Origin: an uncultured Helcococcus sp.
GTDB lineage: Bacteria > Bacillota > Clostridia > Tissierellales > Peptoniphilaceae
Direction: 5' to 3'
NCBI GenBank assembly: GCA_947253305.1
Contig: CAMXYZ010000023.1
Coordinates: forward strand, 1 to 12,481
Length of the DNA stretch: 12,481 nt
Position numbers and translations under genes: made by a program. A model generated the notes under the pieces. The model did not search any database. It was not told the DNA's origin and saw only the letters and a list, made by a program, of their open reading frames with translations. Positions 1 through 5,515 of the stretch are shown in pieces. How positions within the stretch are numbered: the stretch's first letter is position 1; every line of letters starts with the position of its first letter.

Positions 1-138
1 CCAATTATCGGTTTAGATGTTTGGGAACATGCATATTATCTAAATTACCAAAATAGAAGACCAGATTATGTTGAAGCATATTTCAATATTATTAACTGGG
101 AAAAAGCTGAAGAATTATATAATAAAGCTGTAAAATAA
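1..138 (+). CDS. Superoxide dismutase (Fe/Mn family), C-terminal fragment cut by the window edge
   Basis: The window opens in frame inside a coding region that gives 45 residues and ends at TAA. The fragment contains DVWEHAYY, the C-terminal signature of iron/manganese superoxide dismutases; its Asp and His are two of the four metal ligands. The tail (NYQNRRPDYVEAYFNIINW, then WEKAEELY) also matches the usual end of this family. The enzyme converts superoxide to oxygen and hydrogen peroxide in the cytoplasm. The start, the other two metal ligands and the residues that hint at metal preference lie outside the window, so Fe versus Mn cannot be decided. A hairpin terminator follows 17 bases after the stop, so this gene is transcriptionally separate from the regulator downstream. 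Its presence suggests the organism meets oxygen. Confidence 0.93.
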   Translation, partial: PIIGLDVWEHAYYLNYQNRRPDYVEAYFNIINWEKAEELYNKAVK

Positions 139-155
139 AATAGATTATTACAAGA

Positions 156-191
156 GTTGTTGCAAAATGTAAATTTTGCAGCAACTTTTTT
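156..191 (+). terminator. Rho-independent terminator of the superoxide dismutase gene
   Basis: A 13-bp stem pairs 156-168 with 173-185 (one G-U pair) around the tetraloop GTAA and is followed by six T (186-191). It sits just after the dismutase stop codon and reads in the same direction. Confidence 0.9.
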
Positions 192-204
192 AATACATAA
201 TAAA

Positions 205-234
205 TTTATTTGATATACTATTAATATGTATAAT
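205..234 (+). promoter_or_regulatory. Weak candidate promoter for the RpiR-type regulator
   Basis: A perfect -10 hexamer TATAAT lies at 229-234, about 27 bases before the start codon. The best -35 at 18-bp spacing is TTTATT (205-210), a poor match. A better-looking TTGATA at 210-215 is only 13 bp away, too close for sigma-A. The surrounding DNA is very AT-rich, so the call rests on the -10 hexamer and its position. Confidence 0.3.
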
Positions 235-260
235 AAATACAATATATTAGGGGTTATATT

Positions 261-1112
261 ATGAAGAAGGTTTTATACAGATTACAAAGCTACTATAAAC
301 ATCAAGCTACAGAAGTTGAAAAACCAGCGATTAGATATATATTAGATAATCCTAGAGATGTCACATCCATGGATATACATACTCTTGCAAAACTCGGTTA
401 CTGTAGTTCGGCTACAATAGTTAGAATATGTAAAAAATTAGGATTTTCTGGATTTAAAGAAGTTAAATTAGCAATTTTAAATGATTTAAATTTTAGTGAA
501 GAGATATACAGAGATAAATTTAAAAACTCAAAAGATGAAGACATAGTAGCGATAGTAAAAAATGTCCTAAATCAAAATATCAATGCAATTACAAATACCT
601 TTAATTTAATAGATTATGAGGAATTATCAAAAATTATAAAGATAATAGATAATACAAAAGTCATTAGATTATATGGTATTGGAGCGAGTTATTTGGTATG
701 CAAAGACTTCCAGCAAAAATTGGAAAGAATAAATAAGCTAAATGTCTTATATGAAGATACACATTTACAATTGATAAGTGCATCAAATATAGAATCGGAT
801 GAATTAGCCTTTGTAATATCATACTCTGGTAAAACTAGAGAAATTCTTGAAATGGCAGAAATGATTAAAGCAAATGGAGCGACACTAATATCTATTACCG
901 CATATGATCATAATAAATTAATGCAATTAGCAGACTACAATTTATTTGTACCTAAAATAGAAGGTTTACAAAGAATCAGTGCTGGATCAAGTAGAATAAG
1001 TCAATTATCTATAATAGATATAATTTATAATACATATATAGAAACTGTCAGAGAAAAATATATGAACAATATATTAGAGACAAGCAAATTATTAAAGAAA
1101 GAAGAAGATTAA
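261..1112 (+). CDS. MurR/RpiR family transcriptional regulator (HTH + SIS phosphosugar-binding domain)
   Basis: A 283-residue protein of normal length for the RpiR family. Residues 1-77 form the HTH_6 DNA-binding domain; the helix-turn-helix lies around 38-62 and includes CSSATIVRICKKLGFSGF. Residues about 115-255 form a SIS phosphosugar-binding domain, with the typical IRLYGIGASYLV strand-loop (135-146), FVISYSGKTREI (184-195) and the following ATLISIT strand. In this family the SIS domain senses a sugar phosphate and controls sugar catabolic genes. AGGGG (249-253) lies 7 bases before the ATG. The next two genes on the same strand are a MupG and a NamZ homologue, so the likely effector is MurNAc-6-phosphate or a related amino-sugar phosphate, and a MurR-like role is inferred from that. 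The gene has its own terminator, so mupG-namZ is probably a separate transcript. The family call is firm; the ligand is not shown by the sequence. Confidence 0.9.
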   Translation: MKKVLYRLQSYYKHQATEVEKPAIRYILDNPRDVTSMDIHTLAKLGYCSSATIVRICKKLGFSGFKEVKLAILNDLNFSEEIYRDKFKNSKDEDIVAIVKNVLNQNINAITNTFNLIDYEELSKIIKIIDNTKVIRLYGIGASYLVCKDFQQKLERINKLNVLYEDTHLQLISASNIESDELAFVISYSGKTREILEMAEMIKANGATLISITAYDHNKLMQLADYNLFVPKIEGLQRISAGSSRISQLSIIDIIYNTYIETVREKYMNNILETSKLLKKEED

Positions 1113-1139
1113 TAATAAAAAAATTTAACATATTTATTT

Positions 1140-1174
1140 AAACAACCATTGAAAATAATGGTTGTTTTCGTTTT
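1140..1174 (+). terminator. Rho-independent terminator after the RpiR-type regulator
   Basis: An 11-bp perfect stem pairs 1140-1150 with 1157-1167 around a 6-base loop. It is followed by a T-rich stretch (TTTTCGTTTT) that is interrupted by CG, so termination may be incomplete. Confidence 0.75.
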
Positions 1175-1179
1175 AAATA

Positions 1180-1194
1180 TTTCTAATTAAGAAA
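1180..1194. promoter_or_regulatory. Near-palindromic element, copy 1 (candidate operator)
   Basis: TTTCT-AATTA-AGAAA is an inverted repeat with 5-bp arms. Thirteen of its bases (1182-1194) recur exactly at 1249-1261. Its place between a sugar-type regulator and the two genes it probably controls makes it a candidate binding site. The regulator's motif is not known to me, and AT-rich DNA makes such matches easier by chance. Confidence 0.35.
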
Positions 1195-1220
1195 CTTTGT
1201 TACAACAGACAGGGTAAATA

Positions 1221-1249
1221 TTGTATATGTTTACGATTTCATATAGTAT
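1221..1249 (+). promoter_or_regulatory. Candidate promoter of the mupG-namZ operon
   Basis: TTGTAT (1221-1226) and TAGTAT (1244-1249) are separated by exactly 17 bp. Both hexamers are imperfect, matching consensus at 3 and 4 of 6 positions. An alternative pair, TTGTTA (1197-1202) and TATTGT (1219-1224), has 16-bp spacing. A promoter is expected here because the regulator gene upstream ends in a terminator. Confidence 0.35.
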
Positions 1250-1261
1250 CTAATTAAGAAA
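1247..1261. promoter_or_regulatory. Near-palindromic element, copy 2 (candidate operator)
   Basis: This is the second copy of the repeated element, identical over 13 bases (1249-1261) and with TATCT in place of TTTCT in the left arm. It begins inside the candidate -10 hexamer and covers the expected transcription start, a classic repressor position. The centre-to-centre distance to copy 1 is 67 bp. Confidence 0.35.
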
Positions 1262-1347
1262 AGAATTGTAGTAAAAAATAATAAAATCAGATTAACAAAA
1301 TTAAAATCTAGTAAATTACTATAAAAACAATAGGAAAGAGGAAAGAT

Positions 1348-2421
1348 ATGTTAGGTGCATCAGTTTATTTATCCGAAGATTTATCAAAGATAAAAGACTA
1401 TTTGGCAAAGATTTCAAAATATGGAGTTAAAGAGATATTTACCTCAATACATATTGGCGAAGAAGATCCAGAAGGTACTTTAGAAAAACTAAATTCTGTA
1501 TCTTCATATATAGATAAGTTAGGAATGTCTCTTATGATAGATATATCAAGCGCAACTCTAACTAGATATAATATGAGTTTTGATGAACTGTTAAACTATC
1601 TAAAGATTATAAAAATAAAGAAGCTTAGAGTTGATTATGGATTTAGTGATGAAGAAATAGTAGAAATTTCAAAGAGTTTTGATGTAATTTTAAACGCTAG
1701 TACAATAGACGATACAGAATGCGAGAAATTAGAGAGTTTAGGATTAAATCTCAACAATATAATTGCTTGTCATAATTTTTATCCAAGACCTGAAACTGGT
1801 TTAGGGGAAAAATCTTTTTTAGAACAAAATAAATATTTGAAATCAAAAGGATTTAAGATTCAAGCATTTTTACCTGGAGATGATGAATTAAGAGGTCCAA
1901 TTTATGAAGGACTTCCAACAATTGAGATACATAGATATAAAGATCCACTTTTCACTTTTATTGACTTACACAAAAAATACGATATTGATGAGATTCTAAT
2001 AGGAGATATATCTATAAAAGAATCTAGTTTTGAAAGACTTAGAAAATATATTGAAGAAGGAATAATCAGTTTAAGAGTTGAAAATATGAATATCAATGAT
2101 CCAAGAATAGAAGATTTGATACTAAAGACTCATACAAATAGAAAAGATTTATCAGACTATGTAATAAGAAGTGCCGAAGCGAGATTTATTGTAGATTATG
2201 ATATAGAAGCTAATAATACATCAGAAAGAGCAAAAGGTTCAATTACAATAGATAATAAAAATTATGGAAGATATAATGGAGAATTACAAATCACAAAGAG
2301 AGACTTAGCAAGAGATGAAAAAGTGAATGTTTTAGGAAATGTGATTGAAGAAGATTTACCACTATTAGAATATATTTTAGCTGGAGACAAATATAAATTT
2401 ATTGATGTAAATAAATTATAA
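1348..2421 (+). CDS. mupG: DUF871 / GH170 family protein, probable 6-phospho-N-acetylmuramidase MupG
   Basis: A 357-residue cytoplasmic protein without signal peptide or membrane segment, full length for DUF871. Residues about 1-240 form a TIM-barrel domain with the family hallmarks: MLGASVYLSE at the N terminus, FTSIHIGEEDPEG (31-43), LRVDYGF (93-99), LNASTID (115-121), CHNFYPRPETGL (141-152), PGDDELRGPIYEGLPT (176-191) and LIGD (217-220). Residues about 245-355 form the small beta-rich C-terminal domain, with IDNKNYGRYNGELQI (301-315) and NVLG (327-330). The Staphylococcus aureus member MupG hydrolyses MurNAc-6-phosphate-GlcNAc imported by the MurP phosphotransferase system during peptidoglycan recycling; the same role is inferred here. 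AGAGGA (1337-1342) precedes the ATG. namZ follows after 34 bases with no terminator, so the two are probably co-transcribed. The family assignment is firm; the exact substrate is by homology. Confidence 0.88.
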   Translation: MLGASVYLSEDLSKIKDYLAKISKYGVKEIFTSIHIGEEDPEGTLEKLNSVSSYIDKLGMSLMIDISSATLTRYNMSFDELLNYLKIIKIKKLRVDYGFSDEEIVEISKSFDVILNASTIDDTECEKLESLGLNLNNIIACHNFYPRPETGLGEKSFLEQNKYLKSKGFKIQAFLPGDDELRGPIYEGLPTIEIHRYKDPLFTFIDLHKKYDIDEILIGDISIKESSFERLRKYIEEGIISLRVENMNINDPRIEDLILKTHTNRKDLSDYVIRSAEARFIVDYDIEANNTSERAKGSITIDNKNYGRYNGELQITKRDLARDEKVNVLGNVIEEDLPLLEYILAGDKYKFIDVNKL

Positions 2422-2455
2422 AAATCATATAAAAAATAAATTTGAGGAGGAATTT

Positions 2456-4747
2456 ATGAAAAAAGTTTGGAGATTACTTTTAGCTATGGTACTTGTATTT
2501 ACGAGTATAGTACCTGCATTTGCTCAGAATGACACGAGTGGATTTAAATTGGGAGTAGAAGTATTACTTACCGAACAAAAAGATTTAATCAAAGGTAAGA
2601 GGGTAGGACTAATCACTAATCCTACAGGGGTTGATCAAAATTTAAATCATATAGTTGATTTACTTCATGAAGATGAAGAAATTGATCTTGTTGCACTATA
2701 TGGTCCGGAACATGGTGTTAGAGGAGATGCTCAAGCGGGAAGCCAAGTAGAATCTTATGTAGATGAACAAACAGGAATTACTGTTCACAGTCTTTATGGG
2801 GCAACAAAGAAGCCAACTCCAGAAATGTTAGAAGGTGTTGATGTTCTAATTTTCGATATTCAAGATGTTGGCGCTAGATTCTATACCTATATCTATACCA
2901 TGGCCTATGCAATGCAAGCTGCACAAGAAAATGGTATAGAAATAATAGTTCTTGATAGACCAAATCCACTTGGTGGAGAAAAAGTTTCAGGTCCAGTATT
3001 AGAAGAAAAATATTCATCATTTGTTGGAATGTATCCAATACCTGTTATTCATGGAATGACAGTAGGAGAATTAGCTAATTATTTCAATACTGAATTTGAT
3101 ATAAATGCGAAACTTACAGTTGTACCAATGAAAAATTGGCATCGTAATATGCTTTATGACGATACTGGTCTAGAACTAGTATTGCCATCACCAAATATGC
3201 CAACAACTAAAACTATTCAAGTATATCCTGGTGCAGGATTCTTTGAAGGAACAAATATGTCAGAAGGTAGAGGGACAACAAAACCTTTCGAACTAATTGG
3301 TGCACCATTTGTAAATGCTTATGATTTCGCAAAAGCTATGAATGAAAAAGAATTACCAGGTGTAAGATTTAGAGCAGCTTCATTTACACCAACAATGTCA
3401 AAACATAAAGGTGAATTAAGTCACGGGGTTCAAATACATGTAACCAATTCAGACATCTACGATCCACTTCGTGTAGGATTAGAGATGATAATAAAATTAA
3501 ATGAAATGTATCCAGAAGATTTCATATTTACACCAAACTGGAATAATACATCATACTTCTTTGATACTCTAATGGGGAATTCTTGGGTGAGAGAAGCAAT
3601 ATTAGAAGGCAAATCATATGATGAAATTGAAGCTATGTGGAGTGATGGATTATCAGCATTCAGAGAAAATCGTAAACAACATTTAATCTATGATAATGAA
3701 GAATTTAATAAAGATTCATTATTAGAAAAAATAGAATCAATGAAAAGCATTGATAAAGACAAATACACCGATGAAAGTGTATCTAAGTACTTAGAAGAGC
3801 TTGAAAATCTGGAAAAAGAAGTTCAAAAAGCACTTACTACTCATGAATTAGATAAGATAAGAGAAGCACTTAATGGATTAGAAGATTTACTAATTGCAAA
3901 AGATGAAAATCCAAATCCAGAAACACCAGGAGAATCAGAAACACCTGAAGAGCCAGAGACACCAGGAGAACCAGAAACACCTGAAGAGCCAGAGACACCA
4001 GGAGAACCGGAAACACCTGAAGAACCGGAAAAACCTGAAGAGCCGGAAACTCCTGAAGAGCCAGAGACACCAGGAGAACCAGAAAAACCTGAAGAGCCGG
4101 AAACTCCTGAAAAGCCAGAGACACCAGGAGAACCGGAAACACCTGAAGAGCCAAGTCCAGAAGAACCTGAAAATCCTGGGGAGAATGATGAGGAATTAAT
4201 TTATAAGTCTCAAATTAAAAGAGTAGATAAAAAGATTGATCAAATGCCGAATAATGTAAAAGATAATCTAAATAAAAAATATCCTCAAGGATACGATTAT
4301 AAAGTATTTGACATATCAATTAAAGATCAATTCGATAAGGAGCATAAAGTATTAGACAAAGCTCAAAGAATAGAAATACCAGTAAAAGAATTAGAATTTA
4401 CTGAAAAACAATTAAAGAATATTACAATATTAAATCTACATTATAGCGAAGATGGAAAATTAGAATTAATAGAAATAAAAGAACAAATTGAAAATGATAA
4501 GCTCGTATTTGAATCAGATAAATTTTCAGACTTCATCATAGCATCTGAAAATCTTAAATCAGATAATTCAATTACAACTACTACAGATAAGAACAAATCT
4601 GGAAGTACAACAGTTACTACTACAGAAAAAACTGTAAAAAATACTGGCAAGAATCCAAAAACTGGAGATACAGGAATTGTCTTAGAACTAATAGCTTTAT
4701 TAGGTGCTGGGGGAGCATCAGTAGTTTTATATAAAAAGAGAAGATAA
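2456..4747 (+). CDS. namZ: Sortase-anchored DUF1343 / GH171 protein, probable exo-beta-N-acetylmuramidase NamZ
   Basis: A 763-residue surface protein, much longer than the roughly 400-residue Bacillus subtilis NamZ. Domains in order: signal peptide 1-23 (basic start, hydrophobic core, cleavage after AFA); DUF1343 catalytic region about 30-425; a helical FIVAR-like module about 434-482; a Pro-Glu repeat stalk 489-566; a beta-type domain about 581-697 ending in FSDFIIAS; a Thr/Ser-rich linker; and the sorting signal NPKTG (733-737), a hydrophobic segment and KKRR. Family motifs in the catalytic part are GLITNPTGVD (51-60), LYGPEHGVRGDAQAG (81-95), FDIQDVGARFYTY (133-145), VLDRPNPLGG (165-174) and EGTNMSEGRGTTKPFE (264-279). 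Glu85 in YGPEHG is a candidate active-site acid. Known family members release MurNAc from the non-reducing end of peptidoglycan fragments outside the cell. GAGGAGG (2444-2450) precedes the ATG by 5 bases. Linkage to mupG supports a peptidoglycan salvage role. Function is by homology; the anchored layout is seen directly. Confidence 0.88.
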   Translation: MKKVWRLLLAMVLVFTSIVPAFAQNDTSGFKLGVEVLLTEQKDLIKGKRVGLITNPTGVDQNLNHIVDLLHEDEEIDLVALYGPEHGVRGDAQAGSQVESYVDEQTGITVHSLYGATKKPTPEMLEGVDVLIFDIQDVGARFYTYIYTMAYAMQAAQENGIEIIVLDRPNPLGGEKVSGPVLEEKYSSFVGMYPIPVIHGMTVGELANYFNTEFDINAKLTVVPMKNWHRNMLYDDTGLELVLPSPNMPTTKTIQVYPGAGFFEGTNMSEGRGTTKPFELIGAPFVNAYDFAKAMNEKELPGVRFRAASFTPTMSKHKGELSHGVQIHVTNSDIYDPLRVGLEMIIKLNEMYPEDFIFTPNWNNTSYFFDTLMGNSWVREAILEGKSYDEIEAMWSDGLSAFRENRKQHLIYDNEEFNKDSLLEKIESMKSIDKDKYTDESVSKYLEELENLEKEVQKALTTHELDKIREALNGLEDLLIAKDENPNPETPGESETPEEPETPGEPETPEEPETPGEPETPEEPEKPEEPETPEEPETPGEPEKPEEPETPEKPETPGEPETPEEPSPEEPENPGENDEELIYKSQIKRVDKKIDQMPNNVKDNLNKKYPQGYDYKVFDISIKDQFDKEHKVLDKAQRIEIPVKELEFTEKQLKNITILNLHYSEDGKLELIEIKEQIENDKLVFESDKFSDFIIASENLKSDNSITTTTDKNKSGSTTVTTTEKTVKNTGKNPKTGDTGIVLELIALLGAGGASVVLYKKRR
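3920..4153 (+). repeat. Tandem 18-bp repeat encoding the Pro-Glu stalk of NamZ
   Basis: Thirteen consecutive 18-bp units encode hexapeptides of the form E-(T/K)-P-(G/E)-(E/K)-(P/S), with ETPGEP and ETPEEP the commonest. The first few pairs make a 36-bp higher-order unit (ETPGEP-ETPEEP); later units vary more. The protein stretch resembles wall-spanning stalks of other anchored surface proteins. The repeats also create long open frames in other registers that are not genes. Confidence 0.93.
4652..4744 (+). other. Sortase cell-wall sorting signal of NamZ (NPKTG, hydrophobic segment, KKRR)
   Basis: The last 31 codons encode NPKTGDTG, then a hydrophobic stretch of about 18 residues, then a basic KKRR end. 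This is the three-part cell-wall sorting signal with Asn replacing the Leu of LPXTG, a variant frequent in low-GC anaerobes. Sortase is expected to cut between Thr and Gly and join the protein to peptidoglycan. No sortase gene is in the window. Confidence 0.85.
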
Positions 4748-4754
4748 TTATAAA

Positions 4755-4793
4755 AAGCTCTGTAACTTTTAAAAGTTACAGAGCTTAATTTTA
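4755..4793. terminator. Bidirectional terminator between convergent namZ and hpt
   Basis: A perfect inverted repeat pairs 4755-4768 with 4773-4786 (14 bp, TTAA loop). On the - strand it is followed by a five-base T run (complement of 4752-4756), so it terminates hpt well. On the + strand the tail is AATTTTAT, a weaker T tract serving namZ. It lies in the short gap between the two converging stop codons. Confidence 0.88.
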
Positions 4794-5327
4794 TAAATAT
4801 GCTTCTTCTTTAAGTGCTGCTACGAATGGAAAATTTCTATGTTTCTCTGCGAAATCTAATCCATATCCCACTAAAAATTCATCAGGTACTTCGGTACCTA
4901 TATAATCTACATCGAATTCAATTTCTCTTCTATCTACTTTATCTAGTAGTGCAACAGTTTTAACAGATGCTGCGCCTCTAGTAGAGAATAAATCTATTAT
5001 GGTTTTAATAGTTCTTCCTGTGTCAATTATATCCTCGACAATTAGAATGTGTCTATCTCTAGGATTTGCGCTAATATCCATAAGAGTTTTAACATCTCCA
5101 CTTGATTCTGAATCTAGACCATAACTAGAAACTAGCATAAAGTCCATTTGAAGTGGAACATTAATTCTTTTAACTAAATCGGACATGAAGATTACAGAAC
5201 CTTTTAAAATTCCTACAACTAAAAGTTCTTTTCCTTTATAGTCTTCATTAATTCTATTTGCGATTTCACTTACCATTTCTTGTATTTCTTCTTCTGTTAA
5301 AATAATTTTCTTAATATCTGGATGCAT
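4791..5327 (-). CDS. hpt: Hypoxanthine phosphoribosyltransferase
   Basis: A 178-residue purine-salvage enzyme that joins hypoxanthine or guanine to PRPP, giving IMP or GMP in the cytoplasm. Visible family motifs are VVGILKGSVIF (37-47, with the LKG pyrophosphate loop), MDFMLVSSYG (61-70), the PRPP-binding signature LIVEDIIDTGRT (95-106, acidic pair Glu98-Asp99 and catalytic Asp102), LLDK (127-130) with the base-contacting Lys, and FLVGYGLDFAEKHRNFPFV (151-169). The open frame extends four codons upstream to a TTG at 5339, but those codons are the ribosome binding site (TTGGAGG), so the ATG at 5327 is chosen. It is a single-gene unit with its own promoter and a shared bidirectional terminator. 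A second, more divergent hpt lies at 11903-12430; this copy has the canonical residues and is the better candidate for the main enzyme. Confidence 0.95.
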   Translation of the reverse strand: MHPDIKKIILTEEEIQEMVSEIANRINEDYKGKELLVVGILKGSVIFMSDLVKRINVPLQMDFMLVSSYGLDSESSGDVKTLMDISANPRDRHILIVEDIIDTGRTIKTIIDLFSTRGAASVKTVALLDKVDRREIEFDVDYIGTEVPDEFLVGYGLDFAEKHRNFPFVAALKEEAYL

Positions 5328-5332
5328 TTTTT

Positions 5333-5337
5333 CCTCC
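5333..5337 (-). promoter_or_regulatory. Ribosome binding site that fixes the hpt start
   Basis: GGAGG ends 5 bases before the ATG at 5327. It overlaps the in-frame TTG at 5339-5337, which rules that TTG out as the start. Confidence 0.88.
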
Positions 5338-5387
5338 AATACAATTGATAATTAATGATACAGCGCCATTTTATTTCCTACATAGAT

Positions 5388-5396
5388 ATTATACCA
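5388..5396 (-). promoter_or_regulatory. Extended -10 promoter of hpt
   Basis: Reading the - strand, TGG-TATAAT is a consensus -10 (5393-5388) with the TGn extension. No good -35 is seen (ATAGAA at 16-bp spacing), as is usual when the -10 is extended. It leaves a leader of about 50 bases before the start codon. Confidence 0.6.
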
Positions 5397-5444
5397 ATTT
5401 TAAAACTATTTCTATATCTTTTAAAACATTTAAAAAATACTATG

Positions 5445-5489
5445 AAAAAAAACTGTTGAGAAACTACATTTAAGTAGTCTCTCAACAGT
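5445..5489 (-). terminator. Rho-independent terminator of the regulatory kinase-ppdK operon
   Basis: On the - strand a 16-bp stem (5489-5474 pairing with 5467-5452, with one G-U pair) around a 6-base loop is followed by an eight-base T run (complement of 5452-5445, the first T being in the stem). It lies 26 bases after the ppdK stop codon. Confidence 0.94.
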
Positions 5490-5515
5490 CTTTGAGAAAG
5501 TCATTCAATAAATTT

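Noticed and set aside
210..234. TTGATA / TATAAT as a promoter pair upstream of the RpiR-type gene
   Set aside because: The spacer is only 13 bp, too short for sigma-A; only the -10 is kept as a weak candidate.
1269..1321. Nested inverted repeats (TAGTAA/TTACTA outside, AGATT/AATCT inside) in the mupG leader as a riboswitch or attenuator
   Set aside because: The arms are 5-6 bp of nearly pure AT with large loops and no terminator; easily chance in this composition.
3870..4199. Long open frames on both strands across the Pro-Glu repeat
   Set aside because: They are low-complexity by-products of the 18-bp tandem repeat read in other frames, with no ribosome binding site and no family resemblance.
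5328..5339. TTG start for hpt at 5339
   Set aside because: The four extra codons are the ribosome binding site itself (TTGGAGG), and the ATG at 5327 is correctly spaced from it.
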